The notes: generated by a model not told the origin, from the sequence alone. Positions 46,014 through 56,191 are shown, counted from the stretch's first letter. The stretch: 64,000 nucleotides of DNA from Microterricola gilva (GCF_004217495.1 NZ_SHLC01000001.1:1860001-1924000), one strand, 5' to 3'. Numbers and translations are program-made.

Positions 46014-46685
46014 ATGAGCGCGAGAAGCGGGTCTGAGCCGGTGCGATCCGCGGATGCCGCCCTGCCGACGTGGCTCGTGCGGCATCCGCTCATCGCCGGC
46101 TGGGTGTGGATCGCCCTGTTCTCGGCCGTGCTGGTGGCCGCCGAGGTCTTCGACTGGCCGGTGGCCGGCTGGTTGATTGCGATCACGCTTGCCGTGTTGC
46201 CATCGCTGGCCGCGATGATCACCGTGCTGGAGGCGACCCCGCGGCGCTCACTGGAGAACCACGGATCGGTGTTCGGGCACTTCTTCTCCCGGTACCTGGT
46301 CGTCATCGCCGGTTTCCTGGCGTGGACCGCGTCGATCGTCATCGGCTCGACGATCTCTGCGTCGCTCAACCTGCTCGCCGCCGATCGGGAGGAGGAGGTG
46401 CTCGGCCTGGGCTTTCAGCTCATGATCGGGATCGTGCTGCCGGCCATTACGGTGCTCTGGATCGTCTTCATGTTGCGCTGCGCCTGGTTCCTGATCCGGG
46501 TGCGCGGCTGGGCGGAACACCCGGCGAGCACGACCGTGCCCGCCCGGCTGTTCCTGCGGAGACCGCGACTGCGCACGGTGACGATCGGCCTCGCCCACCC
46601 CGGCCTGCTGGTGGCGGCCGCCATCGTCTCCGGTCTGGCGCTGCTCGCCATCGAGGTCTCAGACCTCACCGTGCAGCTCACCTGA
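46014..46685 (+). CDS. Hypothetical membrane protein
   Basis: This 223-residue protein has five hydrophobic segments at about residues 26-45, 50-71, 95-115, 132-160 and 195-214. No domain is recognised. A short charged loop (AADREEEVLG) lies before the fourth segment and an Arg-rich loop before the fifth. It is divergent from nrdR and convergent with hisD, so it is probably its own transcription unit. I assign no function. Confidence 0.8.
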   Translation: MSARSGSEPVRSADAALPTWLVRHPLIAGWVWIALFSAVLVAAEVFDWPVAGWLIAITLAVLPSLAAMITVLEATPRRSLENHGSVFGHFFSRYLVVIAGFLAWTASIVIGSTISASLNLLAADREEEVLGLGFQLMIGIVLPAITVLWIVFMLRCAWFLIRVRGWAEHPASTTVPARLFLRRPRLRTVTIGLAHPGLLVAAAIVSGLALLAIEVSDLTVQLT

Positions 46686-46695
46686 CCGGGCGGCG

Positions 46696-46711
46696 GATCG
46701 GCCAGCCGATC
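46696..46711. terminator. Hairpin between convergent membrane-protein gene and hisD
   Basis: GATCGGC-CA-GCCGATC is a perfect 7-base-arm palindrome in the 30 bases between the two stop codons. It lacks a T-run. Confidence 0.35.
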
Positions 46712-46715
46712 GTGC

Positions 46716-48020
46716 TCAGGCGAAGCGGGCGGTGATGGCGTCGCCATGTGCCGGCAGCGCCTCCGCGTCGCTGAGCGCGAGCACGTTCTGGTGCACCTCG
46801 GACAGCGCCTCGCGGTTGTAGCGCACAACCTGCTGCGGGCGCAGGAAGGTCGACGCGCTGAGTCCGGAGGAGAAGCGGGCCTGGCCGCCTGTCGGCAGGA
46901 CGTGGTTGGAGCCGGCCGAGTAGTCGCCGAGGCTGACCGGGGAGTTCTCGCCGAGGAAGATGGCCCCGGCATTCTCGATCAGCTCGAGCACGCCATCCGG
47001 GTTCTCCGTCTGGATCTCGAGGTGCTCAGGGCCGAAGGCGTTGCTGAAGGCGGCCGCGGCGGCGAGGTCGTCGACCAGGACGATCGCCGACTGCGGACCC
47101 GTGATGGCGGCGGTGACCCGCTCGCTGTGGGTCGTGGAGGCGGCGAGGCGCACGAGCTCGCGCTCGACGGATGCCGCCAGTTCGGCGTCGGCGGTGACCA
47201 GCACCGTCGCGGCCAGCTCGTCGTGCTCGGCCTGGCTCACGAGGTCGGCGGCGATGAGCATGGCGTCGGCCGCGGCATCCGCGATAACGAGGATGTCGGT
47301 CGGACCGGCCTCGGCGTCGATGCCGGCCTGGCCGCGGATGAGGCGCTTGGCCGCCGCGACGTAGACGTTGCCTGGGCCGGTGACCATCTGCACGGGGTCG
47401 AGGCCGATGCCCGCGACGCCGTAGGCGAAGGCGCCGACAGCGCCGGCCCCGCCCATGGCGTAGACCTCGGTGACGCCGAGCAGACCGGCAACGGCGAGGA
47501 TCGTCGGGTGCACGCGGCCGCCGAACGCTGCCTGCGGCGGCGAGGCGAGCGCGATGGAGCGCACGCCGGCCGTCTGGGCGGGGACGACGTTCATCACGAC
47601 GCTCGACGGGTAGACGGCCTTGCCGCCGGGAACGTAGAGTCCGACGCGGCCGACAGGCTGCCAGCGCTGCATGATCTCGGCGCCGGGGGCCAGCACGGTC
47701 GTCGTGGCCGGCGGCACCTGCGCGGCGCTGGCCAGCCGCACGCGGCGGATCGTCTCGAGGATCGCGGAGTGCACGGCAGGCGCGAGACCGGCGACGGCCT
47801 CGTCGATGTGCGCCTGCGGAACCCGGATCGACTCGGGCCGCACCCGGTCGAGGCGCTCGGCCTGATCGAGCAGCGCATGCTCCCCGCGCGCCCGCACATC
47901 GTCGATGAGCTCGGCCGCCACCTCCAACGCAACGGTCACGTCGGTGCTTGCACGAGGCACGACGGCGAGAAGTTCGGCGGGGCTAGGCTGGAGACCGCGC
48001 AGGTCAATCGTCTGGATCAT
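46716..48020 (-). CDS. hisD: Histidinol dehydrogenase
   Basis: HisD oxidises histidinol to histidine in two NAD-dependent steps with zinc. The 434-residue enzyme contains the family motifs VPGGKAVYPSSVVMNVVPAQ, EAGPTDILVIAD and FGPEHLEI with a catalytic His. No other his gene is visible in the window. TAGGCT lies nine bases before the ATG, and dehydrogenase transcription runs alone toward the left. Confidence 0.97.
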   Translation of the reverse strand: MIQTIDLRGLQPSPAELLAVVPRASTDVTVALEVAAELIDDVRARGEHALLDQAERLDRVRPESIRVPQAHIDEAVAGLAPAVHSAILETIRRVRLASAAQVPPATTTVLAPGAEIMQRWQPVGRVGLYVPGGKAVYPSSVVMNVVPAQTAGVRSIALASPPQAAFGGRVHPTILAVAGLLGVTEVYAMGGAGAVGAFAYGVAGIGLDPVQMVTGPGNVYVAAAKRLIRGQAGIDAEAGPTDILVIADAAADAMLIAADLVSQAEHDELAATVLVTADAELAASVERELVRLAASTTHSERVTAAITGPQSAIVLVDDLAAAAAFSNAFGPEHLEIQTENPDGVLELIENAGAIFLGENSPVSLGDYSAGSNHVLPTGGQARFSSGLSASTFLRPQQVVRYNREALSEVHQNVLALSDAEALPAHGDAITARFA

Positions 48021-48029
48021 GATCTGTCC

Positions 48030-48035
48030 AGCCTA
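48030..48035 (-). promoter_or_regulatory. -10 element (TAGGCT) of hisD
   Basis: TAGGCT on the minus strand is nine bases before the hisD ATG. Confidence 0.45.
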
Positions 48036-48124
48036 TCTACACGAGATTGACCGCACGGTTCCATGCGCTCGGCGCGGGCACCGTGCGGGAATACGCGCCC
48101 ACGTTTGGAGCTTGATACAGGCGT

Positions 48125-48685
48125 ATGAACACCACCGCCGCTTCCGTTTCGAACGAGAACTCCCCCGACGCCGTGACGGGCGCCGTGCCGCCACCCGCCG
48201 TTCCAGACGACCTGCACGCTTTCAAGCAGGCGTTCCGCCGGCATGCAGCCGGCGTGGCGATCGTGACGGCGCTCGATCCGGAAGGACGGCCGGTCGGCTT
48301 CACGGCGACGTCCCTGGCCTCGTTGTCGGCGGTCCCGCCGCTCGCGACCTTCAACATGGCGCGCTCTGCCAGCGCCTGGCGGGCGATCACCGAGACCGAT
48401 CGCGTGGTCATCCACATGCTCGGCGCCCGCAACCGCGCCGTGGCCCAGATCATGGCGCGCGACGCGTCCGAGCGTTTCATCGGTGATCACTGGCACGTCG
48501 GCCCGCACGGGCTCCCCATCATCAACGACGTCACGGCGTGGATGAGTGGGCGCATCCTGGAGCGCGTCTCCGTGCACAACAACGCCGTGGTGGTCGTGCA
48601 GATCGAGGAGGGCGAGCTGGGCGAGGATGCCGCTCCGCTGCTGTACCACGAGCGCGCGTACCGCACCCCCGGCGAGATCGTCTAG
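48125..48685 (+). CDS. Flavin reductase domain protein
   Basis: This 186-residue protein has the flavin reductase-like (FMN-binding split-barrel) domain: FKQAFRRHAAGVAIVTALDP, GFTATSLASLSAVPPLATFN and DHWHVGPHGLPIINDVTAWM. Such proteins supply reduced flavin to partner monooxygenases or act alone on other electron acceptors. No monooxygenase gene is next to it, so the partner is unknown. A 42-base palindrome follows as terminator. Confidence 0.9.
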   Translation: MNTTAASVSNENSPDAVTGAVPPPAVPDDLHAFKQAFRRHAAGVAIVTALDPEGRPVGFTATSLASLSAVPPLATFNMARSASAWRAITETDRVVIHMLGARNRAVAQIMARDASERFIGDHWHVGPHGLPIINDVTAWMSGRILERVSVHNNAVVVVQIEEGELGEDAAPLLYHERAYRTPGEIV

Positions 48686-48697
48686 CCCGGCCCGGGA

Positions 48698-48739
48698 AAA
48701 GTGCACGGGCCCGGTGAATTCACCGGGCCCGTGCACTTT
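48698..48739. terminator. Perfect 42-base palindromic terminator
   Basis: The arms 48698-48718 and 48719-48739 are perfect reverse complements centred on GAATTC, starting AAA and ending TTT so that either strand reads a GC-rich stem plus T-run. It separates the convergent flavin reductase and dnaE genes. Confidence 0.9.
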
Positions 48740-48761
48740 GTGCGGGCCCGAGCGGGCGCCG

Positions 48762-51700
48762 CTAGACGAGGCAGTTCGGGCCGAGCAGGCTCTTCAGTTC
48801 ACCGTAGAGATCGGCGGTCACCTTCACCCGGTGCCGCGGGAGCTCGAACACACGCGCCATCCCGCCGCGCACGAGCTTCAGACGCACCTCGTTCTCGCCG
48901 CCGTGGCGCGAGAGGATCTCGTCGAGCGCGATCACGGTGTCCCGGGTCGCGCGGTTGTCCGGCATCGAGATGTTCACCGTGCCCTCGACCTCGTCCTGGC
49001 CCATGTCGGGCGTCAGCAGGCTGAAGGCGTGCAGGTTCATGCCGTCGTCGCGCATGCTCACCCGTCCGCGCACCACCGCGATGGAGTCGGAGACGAGAAG
49101 GGGCGCGAACTCCTGATAGCCCTTGCCCATGAACATCACGGTGATCTCGCCGCCGAAGTCCTCGATGGTGATCATGCCGTACTGGTTGCCCGAGTTCTTG
49201 GCCGTGCGGTGCTGCACGCTGGTGACGAGGCCGGCGATGGTCACCGTCTCGCCGTCCTCGATGCTCTCGGATGCCATCAGCTCCGCGATCGAGATGCTGG
49301 CGTGCTTTGCGAGCGGCACCTCCAGCCCCGCCAGGGGGTGGTCAGACACGTAGAGGCCGAGCATCTCCCGTTCGAAGGCGAGCTTGTCCTTCTTCGCCCA
49401 CTCCGGGCGCTCAGGGACGTCGGTGGCCGGAGCCTCGCCGACCTCCTCGAACAGGCTGTCGAAGTCGAAGCCGACGTTGCCGTTCTCCTCGTCGCGCTTG
49501 ATCTTGACGGCAGATTCGACGGCTGACTCGTGGATCTCGATGAGCGCGCGTCGAGTGGAACCCAGCGAGTCGAAGGCGCCGGCCTTGATCAGCGACTCGA
49601 CGGTGCGCTTGTTGGTGGCGTGGATCGGCACCTTGCGCAGGTAGTCGTGGAAGCCTTCGAAGCGGCCCTTCTCCTCGCGCGCGGCGCGGATGCCCTCGAC
49701 CACGTTGGCCCCGACGTTGCGCACGGCGCCGAGGCCGAAGCGGATGTCGGTGCCGACGGCGGCGAAGAAGCCGATCGACTCGTTGACGTCCGGTGGGAGC
49801 ACCTTGATGCCCATGCGGCGGCACTCGTTGAGGTAGATCGCCATCTTGTCTTTGGAGTCGCCGACGCTGGTCAGCAGCGCGGCCATGTACTCGGCCGGGT
49901 AGTGCGCCTTCAGGTACGCGGTCCAGTAGGACACGACGCCGTACGCGGCGGAGTGCGCCTTGTTGAATGCGTAGTCGGAGAAGGGCAGCAGGATGTCCCA
50001 GAGCGCCTTGACGGCGGCATCCGTGAAGCCGTTCGCGTGCATGCCGGCCCGGAAACCCTCGTACTGCTTGTCGAGCTCCGATTTCTTCTTCTTGCCCATC
50101 GCGCGGCGCAGGATGTCGGCCTGGCCGAGCGAGAAGCCGGCGACCTTCTGCGCGATCGACATCACCTGCTCCTGATAGATGATGAGGCCGTATGTGCCTC
50201 CGAGCACCTCCTCGAGGGCCTCGGCCAGCTCGGGGTGGATCGGTGTGATCGGCTGCAGGCCGTTCTTGCGCAGCGCGTAGTTGGTGTGTGAGTCCGCGCC
50301 CATCGGGCCCGGTCGGTACAGCGCCAGCACGGCCGAGATGTCCTCGAAGTTGTCCGGCTTCATCAGGCGGAGCAGACCGCGCATGGGCCCACCGTCGAGC
50401 TGGAACACGCCGAGGGTGTCGCCGCGGGCGAGCAGCTCGTACGCGCCGACGTCGTCGAGGTCGAGGTCCTCCAACACGAGTCGGTGCCCGCGGTTCAGCT
50501 CGATGTTGTCGAGCGCGTCGGAGACGATCGTCAGGTTGCGGAGGCCGAGGAAGTCCATCTTGATCAACCCGAGCGCCTCGGCGGCCGGGTAGTCGAACTG
50601 GGTGACGATCTGGCCGTCTTGCTCGCGCTTCATGATCGGGATGATGTCGATCAGCGGATCGCTCGACATGATGACGCCTGCGGCGTGCACACCCCACTGG
50701 CGCTTGAGGTTCTCGAGCCCCAGGGCGGTCTCGAAGACCGTCTTGGCCTCGTGGTCGGTCTCGACGACCGCGCGGATGTCGGCGGCCTCCTTGTAGCGCG
50801 GGTGCGCCTTGTCGAAGATGCCGGTGAGCGGGATGTCCTTGCCCATGACGGGCGGTGGCATCGCCTTGGTGAGCTTGTCGCCCATGCCGAAGGGGAAGCC
50901 GAGCACGCGTGAGGAGTCTTTCAGCGCCTGCTTCGCCTTGATCGTGCCGTAGGTGACGATCTGGGCGACGCGCTCCGAGCCGTACTTCTCCGTCACGTAC
51001 TTGATGACCTCGCCGCGGCGACGATCATCGAAGTCGACGTCGAAGTCGGGCATGGAGACGCGCTCCGGGTTGAGGAAGCGCTCGAAGATCAGGCCGTGCA
51101 CCAGCGGGTCGAGGTCGGTGATGCCCATGGCATACGCGGCCATCGAGCCGGCGCCGGAGCCACGGCCAGGTCCGACGCGGATGCCGTTGCGCTTGGACCA
51201 GTTGATGAAGTCGGCGACGACGAGGAAGTAGCCGGGGAAGCCCATCTGCAGGATGACGCCGGTCTCGTAGTCGGCCTGCTTGCGCACGTCGTCCGGGATG
51301 CCGTTCGGATAGCGGATGGCGAGCCCGGCGTCGACCTCCTTGGCGAACCAGGTGTCCTCCGTCTCGCCCTCCGGAACCGGGAACCGCGGCATGTAGCTGG
51401 TCTCGGTGTCGAACGTCACGTCGCAGCGCTCGGCGATCAGCAGCGTGTTGTCGCACGCCTCGATGTTGTCGCGGAAGAGGTGCCGCATCTGGGCGGCGCT
51501 CTTCAGGTAGAACTCGTCTGCGTCGAACTTGAAGCGGTTCGGGTCGTCCAGCGTCGAACCGGACTGCACGCAGAGCAGCGCGGCGTGGGCCGTGGCGTCG
51601 TGGGCGTGCGTGTAGTGCAGGTCGTTGGTGGCGACGAGCGGCAGGTCGAGCTCCTTGGCGAGCCGCAGCAGCTCGCTGATGGTGCGGCGCTCGACGTCGA

Positions 51701-52292
51701 TGCCGTGGTCCATCACCTCGACGAAGAAGTTCTCCTTGCCGAAGATGTCCCGGTAGTCGGATGCCGCCTTCTTGGCCTCGTCGTACTGGCCGAGTCTGAG
51801 GCGGGTCTGCACCTCACCACCGGCGCAGCCCGATGTGGCGATGACGCCCTTGGAGTACTGGGCGAGCAGCTCACGGTCCATACGCGGCTTGAAGTAGTAG
51901 CCCTCGATCGAGGCCTTCGACGACATCCGGAACAGGTTGTGCATGCCCTCCGTCGTCTCGGAGAGCAGCGTCATGTGGGTGTACGCGCCGGAGCCGGAGA
52001 CGTCGTCCTCGCCCTGCGCTCCGCTGCCCCACTTGACGCGGGTGCGGTCACCGCGGGCGGTTCCGGGCGTGACGTAGGCCTCGGTGCCGATGATCGGCTT
52101 GACGCCGGCGGCCTTGGCCTGGTTCCAGAAGTCGAACGCACCGAACATGTTGCCGTGGTCGGTGACGGCGATGGCCGGCATCTTCTCCGCGACGACGGCT
52201 TCCATGAGCGGCTTGATGTGCGCAGCGCCATCCAACATGGAGTATTCGCTGTGCACGTGGAGGTGAACGAAGGAGTCGTTCTCTGTTGTCAC
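48762..52292 (-). CDS. dnaE: DNA polymerase III subunit alpha
   Basis: DnaE is the replicative polymerase. The 1176-residue protein has an N-terminal PHP domain (FVHLHVHSEYSMLDG), the palm with the catalytic acidic residues in PDFDVDFDDRRR, a helix-hairpin-helix region and a C-terminal OB-fold (MITIEDFGGEITVMFMGKGY). Starting GTG has a GGAG Shine-Dalgarno seven bases upstream. It follows rluD-like and lspA in one direction, a normal order in this family. Confidence 0.98.
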   Translation of the reverse strand: MTTENDSFVHLHVHSEYSMLDGAAHIKPLMEAVVAEKMPAIAVTDHGNMFGAFDFWNQAKAAGVKPIIGTEAYVTPGTARGDRTRVKWGSGAQGEDDVSGSGAYTHMTLLSETTEGMHNLFRMSSKASIEGYYFKPRMDRELLAQYSKGVIATSGCAGGEVQTRLRLGQYDEAKKAASDYRDIFGKENFFVEVMDHGIDVERRTISELLRLAKELDLPLVATNDLHYTHAHDATAHAALLCVQSGSTLDDPNRFKFDADEFYLKSAAQMRHLFRDNIEACDNTLLIAERCDVTFDTETSYMPRFPVPEGETEDTWFAKEVDAGLAIRYPNGIPDDVRKQADYETGVILQMGFPGYFLVVADFINWSKRNGIRVGPGRGSGAGSMAAYAMGITDLDPLVHGLIFERFLNPERVSMPDFDVDFDDRRRGEVIKYVTEKYGSERVAQIVTYGTIKAKQALKDSSRVLGFPFGMGDKLTKAMPPPVMGKDIPLTGIFDKAHPRYKEAADIRAVVETDHEAKTVFETALGLENLKRQWGVHAAGVIMSSDPLIDIIPIMKREQDGQIVTQFDYPAAEALGLIKMDFLGLRNLTIVSDALDNIELNRGHRLVLEDLDLDDVGAYELLARGDTLGVFQLDGGPMRGLLRLMKPDNFEDISAVLALYRPGPMGADSHTNYALRKNGLQPITPIHPELAEALEEVLGGTYGLIIYQEQVMSIAQKVAGFSLGQADILRRAMGKKKKSELDKQYEGFRAGMHANGFTDAAVKALWDILLPFSDYAFNKAHSAAYGVVSYWTAYLKAHYPAEYMAALLTSVGDSKDKMAIYLNECRRMGIKVLPPDVNESIGFFAAVGTDIRFGLGAVRNVGANVVEGIRAAREEKGRFEGFHDYLRKVPIHATNKRTVESLIKAGAFDSLGSTRRALIEIHESAVESAVKIKRDEENGNVGFDFDSLFEEVGEAPATDVPERPEWAKKDKLAFEREMLGLYVSDHPLAGLEVPLAKHASISIAELMASESIEDGETVTIAGLVTSVQHRTAKNSGNQYGMITIEDFGGEITVMFMGKGYQEFAPLLVSDSIAVVRGRVSMRDDGMNLHAFSLLTPDMGQDEVEGTVNISMPDNRATRDTVIALDEILSRHGGENEVRLKLVRGGMARVFELPRHRVKVTADLYGELKSLLGPNCLV

Positions 52293-52340
52293 GTAGTGCT
52301 CCGACTAACTGGTGGTGCTGATGGTCTGCCTGGGCCCCGC

Positions 52341-53258
52341 CTAGTCGGCGAGCACGTCGAGGGCGTGTTGCAGCTCTGGCGCGTAGGGGGCGGTGAAGCT
52401 CACCCCCTCCCCCGTCGCCGGGTGCGAGAAGCCGAGCTGCACGGCGTGCAGCCACTGGCGGTCCAGCCCCAGACGCGCGGAGAGCGTCGGATCTGCACCG
52501 TACATCGAGTCACCGACACAGGGGTGACGCTGGGCCGCCATGTGCACGCGGATCTGATGGGTGCGACCCGTCTCGAGGTGGATCTCGAGGAGTGAGGCGT
52601 AAGGGAACGCCTCGAGCGTCTCGTAGTGCGTGATGGAGTGCTTGCCGTCGCTCGTGACGGCGAACTTCCACTCGGCGCGCGGATGCCGGCCGATCGGCGC
52701 GTCGATGGTGCCGGCCAGCGGGTCTGGGTGGCCCTGCACGACGGCGTGGTAGATCTTCTCCACCTCGCGGTCGTGGAACGCGCGCTTGAGCTCGGTGTAT
52801 GCGTGCTCGGATTTGGCGACGACCATGAGGCCGCTCGTGCCTGCGTCGAGGCGGTGCACGACACCGGCCCGTTCGGCCGCGCCGGAGGTCGAGATGCGGA
52901 ACCCGGCCGCGGCCAGGGCGCCGACGACGGTCGGCCCCGTCCACCCGACGCTCGGGTGTGCGGCGACACCGGCGGGCTTGTTGATCACGACGATGTCGTC
53001 ATCGTCGTGGACGATGGTGAGATCCGGAACGGCGATCGGCACGATCTCCAGCGGAGACTTGCTCTGCCAGTTCACCTCGAGCCAGGAACCGGCGCGGAGC
53101 TTGTCCGACTTGCCGACGGAGGAGCCGTCGAGGCTGACGCCGCCTGCCTCGATCACCTCGGCCGCGAAGTTGCGCGAGAAACCGAGCAGCTTGGCCAGCC
53201 CGGCATCAACGCGCTGCCCGGCGAGTCCGTCTGGCACGGGGAATGAACGTGATTCCAT
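52341..53258 (-). CDS. RluA family pseudouridine synthase
   Basis: This 305-residue enzyme converts specific rRNA uridines to pseudouridine; RluD-like by layout. It has an N-terminal S4 domain (about 8-70), [16 protein letters not shown] and the catalytic [16 protein letters not shown] with Asp, and C-terminal [17 protein letters not shown]. It lies next to lspA in the usual position. The exact target uridines are not shown. Confidence 0.95.
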   Translation of the reverse strand: MESRSFPVPDGLAGQRVDAGLAKLLGFSRNFAAEVIEAGGVSLDGSSVGKSDKLRAGSWLEVNWQSKSPLEIVPIAVPDLTIVHDDDDIVVINKPAGVAAHPSVGWTGPTVVGALAAAGFRISTSGAAERAGVVHRLDAGTSGLMVVAKSEHAYTELKRAFHDREVEKIYHAVVQGHPDPLAGTIDAPIGRHPRAEWKFAVTSDGKHSITHYETLEAFPYASLLEIHLETGRTHQIRVHMAAQRHPCVGDSMYGADPTLSARLGLDRQWLHAVQLGFSHPATGEGVSFTAPYAPELQHALDVLAD

Positions 53259-53260
53259 GT

Positions 53261-53905
53261 CTACGGCGCCGGCACTTCGTCTGTGGATGCTGCGGCTGCG
53301 CCGTCATCCTTCTGGTTGGAGGAGTCCTGCTTGTTCTTCTTCGGTTCGATTGTGCGAACACCGTCGAGACCGACGCCGCGCAGGGTGAGGATCATGAACA
53401 GACCCATGCTGCAGACGATCGCGATGTCGGCGAAGTTGTAGATCGCCGGGAGCATCCACGGCGTGTAGATGAAGTCGATGACGTGACCCTCTGGGAAGCC
53501 GGGGTCACGGAAGTAGCGGTCGGTGAGGTTGCCCATGACGCCGCCGAGCAGAAGCCCGAAGACGATGGCCCACGCGATGGAGCGGATGCGACGGGCGAAC
53601 CAGATGATGAACACGATCACGGCCGTGGCGATGATCGTGAAGATCCAGGTCTGCCCACTGGCGAGGGAGAAGGCGGCCCCGGGATTCCGCACGAACTGCA
53701 GTTGCAGAACGTTGCCGAGAACCGGGACCACCTCCCCTTCGCTCAGATTCGAGACGACGAGGAACTTGCTGAACTGGTCGAGACCATAGGCACCGAGAGC
53801 GACGAGGGCCAGGACAACAAGCGCAACGGCGCTGACCTTCCCTCGGGAGTTAGACCCCAAAGCCCTGGAAGCTCGGGGCGGGCGTGTCGTTGCCCTGTGC
53901 AGCAC
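53261..53905 (-). CDS. lspA: Lipoprotein signal peptidase
   Basis: LspA removes signal peptides from prolipoproteins. The 214-residue protein has four membrane helices, [27 protein letters not shown] with catalytic Asp and [15 protein letters not shown] with the second Asp. A charged C-terminal tail follows the last helix. The start is uncertain: the GTG at 53905 overlaps divIVA by 56 bases and has no Shine-Dalgarno, whereas a TTG at 53860 would give a 199-residue protein. Confidence 0.94.
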   Translation of the reverse strand: MLHRATTRPPRASRALGSNSRGKVSAVALVVLALVALGAYGLDQFSKFLVVSNLSEGEVVPVLGNVLQLQFVRNPGAAFSLASGQTWIFTIIATAVIVFIIWFARRIRSIAWAIVFGLLLGGVMGNLTDRYFRDPGFPEGHVIDFIYTPWMLPAIYNFADIAIVCSMGLFMILTLRGVGLDGVRTIEPKKNKQDSSNQKDDGAAAASTDEVPAP

Positions 53906-54512
53906 CGAAACCGGCCGACGGCGCCTGAGCGGCCGAGGCGTCGAGGTCGCGCAGCTGGCCTTCGATGTAGCTCTTCAGCTTGGCGCGGTAGTCGCGCTCG
54001 AAGGTGCGGAGCTCTTCGATCTTCGCCTCGAGCGTCGAACGCTCCTTCTCGAGCGCGCCGATCTGGGCGCGCTGCTTGGCCTCGGACTCGGCAACGACGC
54101 GGGCAGCGGTTGCGTGACCCTCGGCGATGAGTGCGTCACGCTTCTCAGCGCCCTCACGCACGTGCTCCTCGTGCAGGCGGCGAGCCAGCTGCAGGAGGTT
54201 CGTGGTGCTGGCCTGCTCCTCGGCCTCGGCGGATGCCGAAGGAACGACGGGCGCGGCGATCGGGGCCGCAACGGGGGCCGGCGTCGGCTCCGGAGCCGTG
54301 AAGCTGGGCACCGGCGCCGGAGCGGCTGCCTGCGGTGCACCGCTCTCTGCGGCGGCGAGGCGCTGACGGAGCTCCTCGTTCTCGCCGTTCAGGCGACGCA
54401 GCTCGACGACGACCTCGTCGAGGAAGTCGTCAACCTCGTCCTGGTCGTATCCCTCGCGGAACTTGGTCGGCTGGAACCGCTTGTTGACTACATCTTCCGG
54501 AGTTAGCGCCAT
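53850..54512 (-). CDS. divIVA: DivIVA/Wag31 polar growth protein
   Basis: Wag31/DivIVA marks the poles and directs peptidoglycan synthesis in actinobacteria. The 220-residue protein has the conserved membrane-binding N-terminus (MALTPEDVVNKRFQPTKFRE and YDQDEVDDFLDEV), a coiled-coil with Pro/Ala-rich spacer (about 65-110) and a second coiled coil. It is last in the ftsZ-yggS-sepF-yggT-divIVA order. An AAGGGTGG-type Shine-Dalgarno precedes the ATG. Confidence 0.96.
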   Translation of the reverse strand: MALTPEDVVNKRFQPTKFREGYDQDEVDDFLDEVVVELRRLNGENEELRQRLAAAESGAPQAAAPAPVPSFTAPEPTPAPVAAPIAAPVVPSASAEAEEQASTTNLLQLARRLHEEHVREGAEKRDALIAEGHATAARVVAESEAKQRAQIGALEKERSTLEAKIEELRTFERDYRAKLKSYIEGQLRDLDASAAQAPSAGFGAAQGNDTPAPSFQGFGV

Positions 54513-54693
54513 GGCTTTCCACCCTTAGAACTTGGTTGTGAACAGAAGGTTACGTGTGAGCAACGCTAACAAAGGTCATTGCTCTCACGCACGATGAACC
54601 GTCGTACGGTGTCACCGATTCAGGATACTCGCAGCAGCGCCGGTGACGCTGACCGAGTACACAGCATTGAATGCCGCAGTGTAGACGTTCTCG

Positions 54694-54996
54694 CTAGACA
54701 TAGCGGAATGCGCCGACGATCGGCATCAGGATGATGACGAGCAGCATGGTCAGGCTCCAACCGAAGTCGAAGGCGACGGAACCGAGACGGAGGGGCGGCA
54801 AGATCCGACGGAAGAACTTGATCGGCGGATCGGTGATCGTGTACACGAATTCCACCAGGATCAGGGCGAACGCACGCGGTCGCCACGACCGGTTGAAGTT
54901 GCGCACGAGGTCGAGCACGAACCGCGCCCACATCGCAAAGAAGTAGAGCAACAGAAAGAAATACAGAATCCCCGCGATCAGGGCAACGATGGTCAC
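54694..54996 (-). CDS. YggT family membrane protein
   Basis: This 100-residue protein has two membrane segments, one at the N-terminus (about 5-28) and one near 73-93, with a conserved ITDPPIKFFRRILPPLRLGS loop between, typical of the YggT family. The family is linked to cell division or osmotic response but its role is undefined. A CATAAT lies exactly six bases before the GTG and overlaps the sepF stop, so it may be read as a leaderless transcript. Confidence 0.93.
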   Translation of the reverse strand: MTIVALIAGILYFFLLLYFFAMWARFVLDLVRNFNRSWRPRAFALILVEFVYTITDPPIKFFRRILPPLRLGSVAFDFGWSLTMLLVIILMPIVGAFRYV

Positions 54997-55002
54997 AGAC
55001 TA

Positions 55003-55008
55003 ATTATG
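55003..55008 (-). promoter_or_regulatory. -10 element (CATAAT) for leaderless yggT
   Basis: CATAAT on the minus strand is followed by six bases and the GTG at 54996. It includes part of the sepF stop codon. Confidence 0.4.
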
Positions 55009-55477
55009 ACTGGGCAAAGAAGGAAGCATCGACATCGGAGTCGGTTTCGCCGTTCTCGCCGCTCACGATGACGTGCGACGGGGAGAGCAGGAAGACCTTG
55101 TTCGTGACGCGCTCGATCTTGCCGTAGAGACCTTGCGAGAGGCCGCTGGCGAAGTCGATGAGACGGCGGGCGTCGCCTTCGCTCATCTGCGAGAGGTTGA
55201 TGATGACAGGGATGCCGTCGCGGAAGCTCTCGGCGATGATCTGCGCGTCGCGGTACTGACGCGGGTGCACGGTGAGGATCTCGTTCATCTCTGCCGCCTG
55301 GGTGGTCTGTTTGGGAACGGGGGCCTTGCGCAACGGCGTGACCGGTGCCGCGTTCTTGGTCGGCGCTGCAACCGGGGCCTGCGCGACCGGGGCTGCGGCG
55401 GCAGCAGGCTCGTCGTACTCGAGCTCTTCGTCTGCCAGTCCCAGATAGACCATGGTCTTCTTGAGCGGGTTGGACAT
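55004..55477 (-). CDS. sepF: Cell division protein SepF
   Basis: SepF ties FtsZ to the membrane and promotes septum assembly. The 157-residue protein has an amphipathic N-terminus ([20 protein letters not shown]), an Ala/Pro-rich linker and the SepF core ([40 protein letters not shown]). A GGAGGT Shine-Dalgarno sets the start. It lies 35 bases downstream of the yggS-like gene. Confidence 0.96.
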   Translation of the reverse strand: MSNPLKKTMVYLGLADEELEYDEPAAAAAPVAQAPVAAPTKNAAPVTPLRKAPVPKQTTQAAEMNEILTVHPRQYRDAQIIAESFRDGIPVIINLSQMSEGDARRLIDFASGLSQGLYGKIERVTNKVFLLSPSHVIVSGENGETDSDVDASFFAQS

Positions 55478-55512
55478 TACTACCTCCGTGTCAGGATCCG
55501 TCTTGTTTGAGA

Positions 55513-56184
55513 TTAACCGGGCTGCGGGCGATTCCCGGTAATGGCGGTGCCAATACGCAGGTGTGTCGCCCCCTCGGCGATGGCGGCCGCGAAGTCTTGC
55601 GACATGCCCATGGAGAGTGCTGTTGCGTCCGGGGCGATGCGCCGAACGGACTCGGAGAGCTCGCGCACGCGGGCGAATGCCCGACGCGGTTCCTCGCCGA
55701 GCGGAGCGACGGCCATCAGACCGAGAAGGCGCAGGCCGGGTGTGGCCAGGGTCTGCTCGACGAGCGTCGGCAACTCGGCGGGAGCGACCCCTCCGCGCTC
55801 GGGATTGTCGGTCAGGTTCACCTGGAGGAAGCAGTCGATGGTGTTCTCGCCCGATGCCAGCGCACTCAGCAGCGCCGGTCGGTCGATCGAGTGGATCACG
55901 TCTGCGTATGCACGCACCTGCTTCGCCTTCTTGCTCTGCAGCTGGCCGACGAAGTGCCAACGCAGCGGCAGCCCGGAGAGCTCAGCCGCCTTGGCCTGGG
56001 CCTCCTGGTGCCTGTTCTCACCGACATCGCGAACGCCGAGGGCGGAGAGCTCCGCGACGAGCGAGGCCGGGTGGAACTTCGTCACGACGATCGTCGTGAC
56101 GCTGCTCGGCTCCCGGCCCGCCGCTCGTGCGGCATCCGCGACGCCGGCCTGAACCACGGCCAGGCGCTCGGCCAGCGTGCTCAT
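55513..56184 (-). CDS. YggS family pyridoxal phosphate-binding protein
   Basis: This 223-residue single-domain protein has the alanine racemase N-terminal barrel. The PLP lysine lies in [13 protein letters not shown], followed by [12 protein letters not shown] and [17 protein letters not shown]. The family (YggS/PLPBP) keeps PLP homeostasis. It lies seven bases after the ftsZ stop, the standard position. The start MSTLAERL is chosen from the family alignment. Confidence 0.95.
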   Translation of the reverse strand: MSTLAERLAVVQAGVADAARAAGREPSSVTTIVVTKFHPASLVAELSALGVRDVGENRHQEAQAKAAELSGLPLRWHFVGQLQSKKAKQVRAYADVIHSIDRPALLSALASGENTIDCFLQVNLTDNPERGGVAPAELPTLVEQTLATPGLRLLGLMAVAPLGEEPRRAFARVRELSESVRRIAPDATALSMGMSQDFAAAIAEGATHLRIGTAITGNRPQPG

Positions 56185-56191
56185 GCCTGTG

